Origin: Diogma glabrata
Lineage: Eukaryota > Arthropoda > Insecta > Diptera > Cylindrotomidae
DNA length: 64,000 bases
Assembly: GCA_963693315.1 (NCBI GenBank)
Contig: OY856187.1
Location: 391,741,269 to 391,805,268 of the forward strand
Reading direction: 5' to 3'
Below the pieces are notes generated by a model, which saw only the letters and a program-made list of their open reading frames with translations, ran no database searches and was not told the origin of the DNA. Positions 42,961 to 52,439 of the stretch are shown here, piece by piece; the first letter of the stretch is position 1, and every line of letters starts with the position of its first letter. A program made the position numbers and the translations under genes.

Positions 42961-45414
42961 AACAACAAAACATGTTCAAGCTACTGGAGCTGACGGCTTA
43001 TAGCAACGCTTTTTTATGTTTATCTGTATCTATATGTCTTTTAATTCATAATGTCCCCTGTTAGTTTGCAAATTCACTCCGACTGGTAATACAATAAACC
43101 TTTGCGTCGTTATATTTTGATTTTTTTATAAAAGGATAGTCCAGTTCAATATCGTATGAGAATTTACGTAAACGTTTTCTATCCATCTTGATTTGCATGA
43201 GAACTTTTTAAATATAATTTTAAAAATTAGCAAAAATTTACCTTTTATAGTAGCTTAAAACTTTTGTTACACAAGTAAAGACTGCAAAACAATTGAAACA
43301 ATTTATTTTAATTTTACTAAATAATTAATATCTGTTCTGTATTCTGTAAGTATAAGAGGTATACAGTATACCTCTCGTTCTATCTTTTGCAAATATATAC
43401 CATTTATCAAGTTTTTATGCTCTCTACTTTGTTTGTTCTTTATTGAGAAAAAAAAAATATAAATTAGAAAATAATAATTTTACTTTTGAGCTACCTATTT
43501 AAAGTGTGTTTTAAACAGAGTTTGAAACGCTATACTTATATCACTCCTTTACTTTGTTCTTTCAGAGTGCGTAGCTTAAAAAAAATAACACTCCCACATA
43601 CAGGAGTGAAAATAATAAAATATCATTCTTGATATTAAATTAAAATAAATATTTTCTTTCAAATACTCAAAACTTTTATTTTTGCTTCAAATTTGATGCT
43701 TTCCAACGTAAAATGCTTTGAATGATTCGTTCAATTATTCATGTATTGCTAGAAATATGAATATAAAGGATGACGTAGAGGGACTATTCATAAATCGAAT
43801 AAAAGAACAGGAAAATGTAATCTGCTCCAAAGGAGTAAAATCATTTTTTTTTACATTTTAATTTTTGAATATTATTTCAAAGGATTAAAATGAGTGCTCG
43901 AATAAAGTAAAACTCTAGTTTGAAAATTTAAATGTTTATGAATTTATACGGAAAACTGCGACTTTTTAAGTAACATATTTTGTATTTTATTTTTCATAAT
44001 ATACTTTCGATCTCTCGTATATACACCGGGGAGATGTTTCTATAAACAAAGAAACCTTTTCGTTGAGATAGATCTGTTAGACATCAAAAGATATTCGCAA
44101 AACAAAATGTAAATTATTGAAGTGAAAAAAACTGAGTCTAGTATTTCTAAGAAAATTATAGTTAAAACACTATTTAGTAAAAAAAATATTGCACTAGTTT
44201 GTTCTCTCAATATAGATAAATCAACATATACATAACATTATACAAATTGCAAGAAAAAACAGTGAAGCCATTGCTTTGACTAAGATATTGCGCAAACTGT
44301 ACGTAGGTAGATACAAGGCTTATTTTATTGTTTCGATAATGCGGGCAAATGTGGTGGAAATATTTGTTTCGTGGTATGCTTCGTGGGACAACGCAATCAA
44401 ATGTGGGACATTTCCACGCAGCGTGGGACGTCTGGTCAGTTTACTACCTATAAACGTGCGTAAATTTTTCATTTGATTCAAAATTGTACAATTATTGCGA
44501 GCTTCCTTTAAATCTATAATAAAAACCTACCACAAAAAAATAATAGTTTCTCCCTCCCTGTGACTGTATAAAAAAATGAACAAAGATTGACGTTTAGGAT
44601 ACGTTTTGGATTTTATTATAACCAACCAAACATATAACTTTTGTTATTTTATGAATTAAAAATTATAGTCCATATAGCGAAAAGAATTTGTCAGCAAGTT
44701 TTCATAACATACTTTGAAAATATTTACATAACTTAAATATTGGTTTGTGTCGTTAGAAAATATTGCTTGTCTATTATAAAACATTCACTATTATAAAATC
44801 ACTGGAAATAACACAAAAAATTTAAATTACTCCCGTAATTATTTTCATTCATTTTATAAAAATTAGCACAACTATCAAGAAAACCGATATGTTATAGGAT
44901 TTTACAATTAGAAATGTTTTTAATTTATTGTTTTTAAAAAAGTCTTGCAAAGTTTGTACAATATGATATAGATAACAAAACAGGGCCAAACAGTCAGGGT
45001 TCTCCAAATAAGTGGGATATAATTAGGTTGTGTTCTCCTGCATGTACTTACTTTTTAGTTTATATAAATTACCAATGACCAATGACAGTTGAAATTTGAA
45101 TGTTAAATACTGCACTATGAACTCTCGAGGAACCATATACTAATGAAATATTTTGTAAGACACGAATATCTTATAAACAAAACACTATCGTACGATAGAA
45201 TTTTGTTAAAATTCGCAGCCACGGCGTTTTTGGAAGAACGATCGTGTTCTGTTTATAAAACTGATTTCATCAGAAGATTAGATGCAATACGACCGCCTTT
45301 CGTATCGGCGGCGCTCTAGTCTATACAAAGAACGATAACGTATGAATATTGTGGTGAACCGTACTTTAGTCGGGCCAAAATAATATGTAACGTAATAATT
45401 ATATTATCGGGGGT
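42961..45414. other. AT-rich DNA, nothing recognised
   Basis: No coding region is supported; the 66-residue frame at 44276-44476 has no recognisable domain. A small GC-richer patch lies near 45220-45320. Confidence 0.5.
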
Positions 45415-45556
45415 AATACCATGAGTGCTTAAAAATTACCGATAATTTTCATGAAAGCTTGTTATTTATAATTCCACGAGATCGAAGAACGAGTGGAATT
45501 AGTATAACAAGCTTGAATGAAAATTATCTGGTTAATTTTTATGCACGAGCGGTATT
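45415..45556. repeat. 142-bp imperfect palindrome (long hairpin)
   Basis: The left arm (AATACCATGAGTGCTTAAAA to TTATAATTCCAC, 45415-45479) pairs with the right arm (GAGTGGAATTAGTATAACAA to GCGGTATT, to 45556). The loop is about 13 bases, GAGATCGAAGAAC. It ends about 230 bp beyond the stop codon of the Crypton-like recombinase. It could be a MITE or part of that element's 3' region. Confidence 0.85.
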
Positions 45557-45788
45557 TAGGGAGAATATTTCTAGAATGAAATATATATAAAAATTTTTTT
45601 TTGTCATACAATTTTCAATTTCATGTAACATAATTAAAACTGTAACTGAAATCCAATAACAATTTTTTTTTTATTTTATAAAAAAACTTAACAAATAGCA
45701 ACAAACAATTGAAAAATATTAACTAATTATTGATTGAATAATAAAAATTGCAATTATTGTAATTGTTAATTACATTTTGATTTTGTGA

Positions 45789-46913
45789 TTACATGGAACT
45801 GCTGCTGCTCGTCATAGAAGAAGTTGGAGTCTGAGGAGTCTGCTGAAGTTCCGTTCCGCGTTTCCTCATTTTCTCGATGATAGTTCTGTGGTGGTCTTCA
45901 TCCATTTGTAAATAGCTGGATATGGATTTTGCATTGGAATGACCCGTGATTTGTATCAAGTTTTGTTCTGAAACTCCGCTTTTGGCCAGTTTTGATACAG
46001 CAGTAGCCCTAAGTGAATGATTTGTAATTTTTTTGGTAATGTTGAGCCCTGTTTTTTTTGCTTGCCTCTTTGTCCAAGCCGATATCTCATTAACCCCTAC
46101 GGGGCTATTTTTAAACCAATTTCCGGATGTTTTCCAATATGGATTTTGAGTTAAAAATAGTCGGGTGTTGGTGACATTTTTTCTTTTTTCTTTGAGCTTT
46201 AAAAACATTCTGACGGGGCAAATTTTAGGATCTCTGTCATTTTTCACCAGCCACTTTGAATCGGCTAGTTTTCGGCTACCCCCTTGCGTAGTTTTTGAAA
46301 ATACAGGGTTATATTCGATCCTACCTGTTTTCTCTCCACTATTGTCGGTTTCTTCTTTAAAAAATGTTGTATCGGCTCTTGCGCCCTATCCACCTCTCCA
46401 AGCAAGTTCGTAAGACAACAAAAAAAATACTTTTTTTTGGATACCTTCTGGGGTTTGTTCATCGCAAGTTTGGATAAGTTTTTCAAACTCATTATAGGTC
46501 AAGAAATTTGCTGATTCCTTACGCTTACCATCCATACCCTGTAATTCTTTTCTTTTTGTATCTCTTGCGTCTCGGGCCACTTTAAATTCAATTTGATGGA
46601 AGGGATTTATTTTAATATTGTACTCATTAAAGTACTTTTCCATTAGTAATTTCGCTGAAACATTCCAAAGGAGTTTTACTGTATGGTCTTTATATTCTTC
46701 GCCGTTTCTTTTCCTCATATTAAATGCCCAACATTTTAAAATTGACGCGAGCTCGGATGCCGAAGTATCACGGCCAAAAGTTTATTTTTTTTCGGCGCAA
46801 AATTCCATGAACTGCTTCCAAACACTCTTATTTGATTTGATTGTATTTTTTGGGGCCGTTTTTATAATTTCTTTGTCTATTTGTTCATTAAGTGCATGAC
46901 CAAATCGGCTCAT
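45789..46913 (-). pseudogene. Crypton-like tyrosine recombinase (one stop, one frameshift)
   Basis: This encodes a site-specific tyrosine recombinase of the type carried by Crypton DNA transposons and related to the DUF3504 domain of ZMYM/QRICH1 proteins. The start MSRFGHALNEQ is at 46913. One frame runs to about 46386, interrupted only by a TAA after an A-run near 46782. A one-base shift near 46380 leads to a second frame that stays open to 45789. Total length is about 370 residues. An N-terminal SAM-like DNA-binding region (KSNKSVWKQFMEFCAEKK) precedes the catalytic domain. Box I Arg is in YELAWRGG (about 46396). The hairpin Lys is likely in SKTTQGG. HSLR (Arg near 46009), GH (His near 45940) and Tyr in SSYLQ (near 45913) follow at the canonical spacing of 23 and 9 residues. 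The C-terminal tail is Ser/Thr/Pro-rich. Confidence 0.85.
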
Positions 46914-47012
46914 TTTGACTGTTTTAATAATAACAATACAAACAAACAGGTATCTACGATACAGTATTTCGAATAAAACTGTCTCGTCAAATAGGTTCGA
47001 TTGTTTTGTGTT

Positions 47013-47049
47013 GGATATACAACGTTGTCTAGGCAACGTTTGTATATCC
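47013..47049. promoter_or_regulatory. inverted repeat with 6-bp core upstream of the recombinase
   Basis: GGATATACAACGTTG (47013-47027), a TCTAGG core (47028-47033) and CAACGTTTGTATATCC (47034-47049) form a near-perfect inverted repeat. The arms are 15 and 16 bp and differ by one inserted base. It lies 100 bp upstream of the recombinase start. The layout (two arms around a short asymmetric core) resembles tyrosine-recombinase crossover sites. The central GTTGTCTAGGCAAC also fits the RFX X-box consensus. Neither role can be shown from sequence alone. Confidence 0.55.
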
Positions 47050-47384
47050 GCTGATATTTTTTTATTTTTAACGTTTCTTATGGGAAAATTTATACATGAG
47101 TGAAATATTCATAATAAAACCTTAATTAAATTTAAATTAAATTAGCGGTACTTTATGTACAATTATATTTTATATAAACAAAATTATATAATGCATGATG
47201 CTTGATTTGTTTATCTTATTAGTGTGTGTAAGCTAACATTAATTTGTTTATTTCAACACTTCTCCTCAAATGAAACATCTCTTATAATATCAATACAACA
47301 ATTCTCTTTCTCTTATAATATCAATACAACTATTCAACAATATTGAAAAATGATTTTAAGTTACAACTGAAATTAAAATGAAAA

Positions 47385-48251
47385 ACCTAATAATTTAACA
47401 CAATTTAAATGTTTTTCTTTACAGAAAACTTTTGTGAGAATATCTGCTACCATTTCTCCACTAGGAGTATAATGTAATTCAATCAATTTGTTTTGTACCA
47501 CATCTCTGATAAAGTGGTAACGTATATCAATATGTTTACTTCTTGAATGGATTTAAGGATTATTCGCCAACTGTTGAGCGCTGAGGTTGTCATTATATAA
47601 AATAGTTGGACTAAAAGTTATATCGCCAAAATCCAACTCTTCCAGGAATTTTCTGATATGAATAACTTCTTTACATGCTTGTGCCATTGCCATGTACTCA
47701 GCTTCGGTACTACTTAAAGCGACTGATGATTGTTTCTTCGATTCCCATGAGATCACACACGTTCCAATAAAGAATACGAAGCCTGTGTACGATTTTCTGT
47801 CAATTACGGCACCAGCCCAATCAGCATCTGCATAACCATAAAACGAATTTGACGACTTAGAATAAACCAATTTAGCATCCACTGTTTTGTATAAGTAGCG
47901 AAATACATGTTTAAGTGCTGCCATATGCTCAAAATGCGCTTCATTATTAAATTGTGCCAATTGACAGACAGAATTCATTATGTCGGGTCTTGAAGTTATA
48001 GTCAAATACATCAAGAAGCCAATCGCGGACTGATATTCATTAGCATTTATCTTCTTGCAATTTGCACCATCACATTTGCCAAATTTAGTTCCTGGATCTA
48101 ATGGAGTGTTACAGCCCCTGCAGTCTACCATGTTGAATCTCTGCAACAAATTAGAAATAAACTGTTTTTGATATAAACAAACCTCGATCACCAACGCGAT
48201 CAACTTGGATACCCAAATAATTTTTAACCTGGTCTTTGTCCACTGAATCAA
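47385..48251 (-). pseudogene. copia RT C-terminus and RNase H
   Basis: The frame covers the copia-type RT thumb/connection (FNMVDCRGCNTPLDPGTKF, YQSAIGFLMYLTITSRPDI) and RNase H. RNase H carries FYGYADADWAG (catalytic Asp), SKKQSSVALSSTEAEYMAM (catalytic Glu) and LYNDNLSAQQLANNP. A stop at about 47555 interrupts it. The same frame then resumes with HIDIRYHFIRD and the typical tail GEMVADILTK to about 47385. It continues the RT of the neighbouring frame after a one-base shift near 48160-48250. Confidence 0.9.
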
Positions 48252-48540
48252 ATTCTTGAAAAATTTTGGACTTTATCTTATCCATACTTCTCTCATTGGA
48301 ACACATTAGAAGTAAGTCATCAACATACACTGTGATTATGTTTATTTCACCATTTGTGTTCATTTTATAAACACAATTATCACCATTGCATCTTGAAAAT
48401 CCAATATTTAAAAGCACATCATTATGCCGCTCATTCCATTCTCGACCAGATTGTTTCAAGCCATACAGCGACTTTTCCAACTTTAGTACTTTATCTCTAT
48501 TATTCTCATCAATAAAACCTTCTGGTTGAACCATGTACAC
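48151..48540 (-). pseudogene. copia RT catalytic segment
   Basis: The minus-strand frame reads MYMVQPEGFID, LEKSLYGLKQSGREWNERH and the catalytic YVDDLLL motif, then KSKIFQEFDSVDKDQVKNYL and GIQVDR. This is the palm of the Ty1/copia reverse transcriptase. Position 48540 is not a true start. The preceding frame ends with AAYLNRSVR two bases upstream, so one indel separates two pieces of a single RT. Catalytic residues are intact. Confidence 0.9.
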
Positions 48541-48541
48541 C

Positions 48542-49270
48542 TCATCTGACAGATCTATTTAAATATGCCGCCGTAACATCAATATGATGAACTAACAATT
48601 CATATTGCACAGCCAACGCAAGGATCATTCTAATTGTAGAATATCTTGCAACAGGAGAAAACGTTTCATAGTAATCAACACCATACTTTTGATTACAACC
48701 TTTGGCGACTAATCGCGATTTATATTGATCGATGTTTCCGTTAATATCCCTTTTTATATTAAATACCCATCTGCAACCGATGGCCTTTTTACCAGATGGA
48801 AGATCTACCACTTTCCAAGTGTTGTTCTTCACCAATGAGTCAAACTCTTTTTGCATAGATTTTCTCCACAAATCTCCATCATTTCTTGACAACGCTTCAT
48901 TCAGACTAACTGGATTTGTATATATTTTGTCAAATATGACATTCAGTTTATAATTGGTGAGTTGTTTTCCACTTCGCAACATTCTTGGTTCGTCATGACT
49001 AACATGTTGAGTAATGTTTTCTTCTTTCAGACCACAGATATCGGTATGAATTAAATCTAAAATCTGCTTACTGCGAGAACTGGAATCAGAAAAAGGTTTA
49101 ACATGGATTTTACCTTTTGCACATACAGTGCAATCTAAATTTCCATTCATATGGTTTACATTCAAACCAGTAACCATTTGATTTCGAAGCATTAAATTCA
49201 AACTGTTTTTATTTATGTGACCAAATTTTTCATGCCATTTAAAAAACAAATCATTTCCAACTAATGGCAC
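48542..49270 (-). pseudogene. copia integrase zinc domain fused to RT N-terminus (integrase core lost)
   Basis: The first ~80 residues are the GAG-pre-integrase/HHCC zinc domain, with KWHEKFGH and a CTVC pair. They lead to DLIHTDICG, which contains the first catalytic Asp of the integrase. The next residues are already the linker before RT (HDEPRMLRSGK), then the RT N-terminus (WKVVDLPSGKKAIGCRWVF, YKSRLVAKG, YYETFSPVAR). The rest of the integrase core, roughly 250-350 residues including the second Asp and the Glu, is missing in frame. The junction stays open, so this is a clean internal deletion rather than a random break. Confidence 0.9.
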
Positions 49271-49580
49271 AATTTTTTTTAAAAATTACAGAATAGTTAT
49301 GTTCAACAATTTTATTCACTGATATAAAATTAGATTCAAGATCTGGCACATATAAAACATTTTTTAAATTAATGTTTGAATACTTCGTCTTTAAAATCAC
49401 TGTTCCACTAGCAGTTGAGCATAAATGCGTTGTAGCCCCACTATCTGAACACCAACTAAATTTACTTAATTGCTTATTATCAATTATACAGAAAGAAGAA
49501 TTTACTTTGTCCTTATTTTTATTGTTTGCACTTTTTGCACATTTCGATGCAAAATGACCTCTAATACCACATAAATACAA
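49251..49580 (-). pseudogene. copia nucleocapsid knuckle and protease
   Basis: The frame begins at a zinc knuckle, YLCGIRGHFASKC, in which the first Cys of CCHC is replaced by Leu. A basic Asn/Lys linker follows. The copia aspartic protease has its active site at WCSDSGATTHLCS (Asp46 of this frame), then VLYVPDLESNFISVNKI. The frame ends at 49251 and overlaps the next one by about 20 bases in another register. The protease itself looks complete around its active site. Confidence 0.88.
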
Positions 49581-49639
49581 TTTACCATTAAACTTGGACT
49601 TACTGTTATTATCAAACCGAACGGATTTTGATGAAAATT

Positions 49640-50035
49640 CATTGACACCTCTTCGAAAAAATCGAAATTTTAAAAATCGATTTAAACAATTAAATTGTTT
49701 ATAATAATATGAATTTGTTAATATTTTTTATAAAAAATATTTTTTCCTCAAAGTTCAATTTTTCAGCTACAAAAAAGTAGTCGGTGAAAATTTTGTAGCT
49801 CTTATAGATTCGGAACTACGAATTTTTGAAAATTAGTCTTCAAGCCAAAAATCACAAAATTCACGAAATTTAGAACAGCTCTATTTTCCAAAAAAAAAAA
49901 AAAATCCTCGAACACGTATATCTTTTTTTTCGACATAGAATCCGCAAAAAAAATTTCAGCCAAATCAAAAATGGGTCGGTCAGAAAGGTGTTCGGTTTGT
50001 AAAAGAATTACCCTTATATGGAAAATTACCGGAGC
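49640..50035. mobile_element. noncoding insertion splitting copia gag
   Basis: About 400 bases of AT-rich noncoding DNA separate the gag capsid part (ending near 50056) from the zinc-knuckle part (from about 49612). It contains GTGTTCGGTTTG at 49998-50009. The related CAAACCGAAC near 49612 is inverted to it but may still be gag coding sequence, so the boundaries are uncertain. Part of gag has been lost as well as interrupted. Confidence 0.55.
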
Positions 50036-50055
50036 CACTGTCCTTGTTTGACCTT

Positions 50056-50517
50056 CTATTTTACATCTAGTTCCGTTAATTTTTCAGCTACTTCATGAAA
50101 CACATTTATGTGACTTGCCATTGACTGACCTTCTATTAATTTAAGTTGTATAAGTTGTTTAAAAAGACTTACTTTTCTTGCAGGACTAACTTGTTCATAA
50201 ATTTCTGTTAATTTATTCCACGCGTCTTTAGAAGTAACGCAATTTTTAACATGAAGAATCTCTGACGGTTTAGCAGATAACACCATTGCTGCCAATGCCT
50301 TCTGGTCCTGTGTTTTCCATACTGCATTAGCTTCTGCTGCTTCAGGCTGTATTGTTGCACCACTAACATAAGACCACAGATCACAATGTATTAATATGTT
50401 TTTCATTTGGACGCTCCAAACTGAAAAATTATCTCCATTTAATTTCTCTATACTGTACAAAAAATTCATTCTTTGTTTTTTATTAATCACAATAAAAAAA
50501 TTCACTAAGGCACACAA
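50056..50517 (-). pseudogene. copia gag N-terminal part
   Basis: The true start is probably the Met at about 50469 (MNFLYSIEKLNGDNFSVW), because copia gags begin with a short hydrophobic-polar lead into LNG-x-NF-x-x-W. The frame then reads ALAAMVLSAKPSEILHV, AWNKLTEIYE, FKQLIQLKLIEGQSM and HEVAEKLTEL. These are the conserved helices of the copia/UBN2-type gag. It stops at 50056, well before the zinc knuckle. The rest of the capsid region is missing, replaced by the insertion at 49640-50035. The primer-binding site is about 100 bp upstream. Confidence 0.88.
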
Positions 50518-50570
50518 ATAATTTTAACTTTGTTTAAACTTGGGTCTTGTAATTTTGTTTAAACTTGGGT

Positions 50571-50586
50571 CTGGGCCCATAACCTA
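50571..50586 (-). other. copia primer-binding site (initiator-Met tRNA type)
   Basis: Read on the minus strand, AGGTTATGGGCCCAG lies about 100 bp before the gag start. The copia group primes from an internal fragment of initiator methionine tRNA, and its site contains GGTTATGGGCCCAG. A 22-bp direct repeat (TTTGTTTAAACTTGGGTCT) follows at 50529-50572. Confidence 0.75.
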
Positions 50587-50590
50587 TTGG

Positions 50591-51235
50591 AATTTGATAA
50601 ATAAAACACTTAAGACTTCAATAAATTTAAATGTTTATTTGATAGTAGCCAATAAGTAGGCTAGCTGTCAAGACACAGCCGCTCTATTTTTGCAAAATAC
50701 AAATTTAAAATAAATTATTAATTTTCTTTTTTATTTTATTACATTTTTTAATTTAGGGTAAATAAATTTAATAATTGATAATTTTTGTCTTTTTTATTTT
50801 TAGGTAAAAGATAAGAAAATTAAAGAATTTTAGTTTTAAGGAAACTACATTTTCGAAATAACGAATGAGACGGTTTTCAAATTTGAAAACTTATTGAAAA
50901 CACAAATTGATAATTATTATAAACGGATAAACATTTTGGATAAGATAAGCATTAGACCTCTGCACAAACACATTCATTTTAAAATCAAAATACTCTTTCT
51001 GTAAAGTGTCAAAACATAGTTGCCTTGTTTTAAATGTTTGACAGTATATAACACTAAAAACTTTTACCATAACATCCAAAACATTATACACAAATAAAGT
51101 GTGAAATATAAGAAAAAGTAAAACAGAACGTTATACCTGTAAAACGTGTGCATGTATAATAATTTAACATTGCACACTTTATGAAGCAAAGAAAACACGA
51201 TGTTTTTTGAGGATGTTATTTTTTATAAAAGGTTT
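50591..51235. other. AT-rich DNA beyond the copia PBS; expected 5' LTR not identified
   Basis: The 5' LTR should begin here, but I cannot match it to sequence at 47100-47258. A short block TAACATTGCACACTTTATGA at 51165 is related to the repeat family at 58.2 and 62.5 kb. Confidence 0.4.
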
Positions 51236-51452
51236 TTTTTCAAAGGTTACTTGTTCAACATATTTTTATTTCAAAATTTATGCAAATTTATAATTTTAAT
51301 TTAGAATACACTTTTTTTTTTAAATGCCTTACTTGCCTATTTTGGACTTAATGTGGGTGGCAATCTCGGCTAGCGCCTCGATTTGCAAACTCCACATGTG
51401 TCCAAAATCTTAAGCTTTACGTCCTTGCATCATAATGTACTATAATGTTTAT
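51236..51452 (+). repeat. partial copy of the hairpin-tail repeat family
   Basis: It shares CAAAGGTTACTTGTTC(A/C)ACAT, TTTATAATTTTAATTTAGA, ATTTTGGACTTAATGTGGGT and GCATCATAATGTACTA with 62543-63184 and 55628-56125. The outer left arm of the terminal hairpin is lost in this copy. Confidence 0.85.
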
Positions 51453-51598
51453 AACATATTTTAATAAAGCTAAGGAAAATTTTGTTTAATTTCTACGTGT
51501 TGCATGGAATAAAATAGTAATATGAAATGAGCTGTTTTCTATTTTGTTTGCTGAATACCCATGTTAGTGTTTATCCCATTTACCTAATATCCATTTAA

Positions 51599-52076
51599 AT
51601 GTATTGTTCATGTCATAAAGAGAAAGAAAGGGTATTGCAAAAACAAAATGCTTACGGCACTCTCACTATCACTTTTGTTGATCTGGAAAAGAAATGGTTA
51701 CGGAAAATTTATATTATAAACTGCATTTTAGATAAGTTTGTAAATGAGTACGGCTGTGAAATAGTTTCAAAGGTTTTAAGTCATAAAATATAGAGCGCTA
51801 AACGACCGTTTGAACCTAAGTAGATTTATAAAATTAATAAATCTTACTTCTATCACCTTAAAATATAGATCCTTGAGAATAAATGCTTGTGGTAACAATA
51901 GTGATGATGTAAGGTTACTCAAAGAAGATGATGATGGTTTAATAGATTTTGAAGATGAAGACGCCGCAGAACAAGTAGAATATAACAACAACTTTTACGA
52001 CGACGGAAACATATTATTTGAAAACGATAAAATAGCAGAATCTCGAGTTATGTCTTTGTGCACTTTGTGCACTTAA
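51599..52076 (+). other. two small unrecognised ORFs
   Basis: A 64-residue frame (51599-51793) and an 88-residue frame (51810-52076) follow each other. The second has an acidic stretch (KEDDDGLIDFEDEDAAEQVE) that would suit the C-terminus of some Tc1/mariner-like transposases. The first has a helix-rich segment (DKFVNEYGCEIV) that weakly recalls the same family before its PPYH motif. No catalytic motif is present. Function is unknown; a transposase relic is only a possibility. Confidence 0.25.
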
Positions 52077-52439
52077 CTAAAATTTTATCACCTACTAACT
52101 GCAGCAATAAAATAAATTGATTTTTGAAATTGCATTAATACTGCACTCGATTAGGCTCTGAAAAAATTAATGATAAAGATATAGAAATATTTTTAAAAAA
52201 TTAGATTATTATCGAACCGCTTATAGCTAGCAGTACAAAAACTGAGTAAAGAAAGGGCTACCGGTATAACAGCTTAAGGTGCTTTTTACTTTGTACAAAA
52301 AAAAATTAAACCAGATTAATACTTTTTCCCATGAACTGTATTAAAATTTGAACAACGATGTTAATAGACGAAGGCAAAAGGATATCATAGCATTATTGTT
52401 ATATTTGCATCATGGTATTTCTCCAATTAGTTTTTAAAC

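Larger units (their letters stand above)
47258..50590 (-). mobile_element. defective Ty1/copia retrotransposon
   Basis: Read on the minus strand, the order is primer-binding site, gag, a broken zinc knuckle, protease, integrase zinc domain, RT, RNase H and polypurine tract. This is the copia arrangement, with integrase ahead of RT. The integrase core is deleted and gag is split by noncoding sequence. A purine tract AGGAGAAG followed by TGTTGAAA at 47266-47251 fits a PPT/3' LTR start. I could not match two LTRs by eye, so the LTR ends are unresolved. Confidence 0.88.

Noticed and set aside
47024..47037. RFX X-box as the main explanation of the inverted repeat
   Set aside because: The motif fits, but the flanking arms extend well beyond the X-box core, so a recombination-site or element-terminus reading explains more of the sequence. 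Kept only as an alternative.
49802..50038. Minus-strand 78-residue frame between copia gag parts
   Set aside because: It lies in the AT-rich insertion, has no gag similarity and a poly-Phe run.
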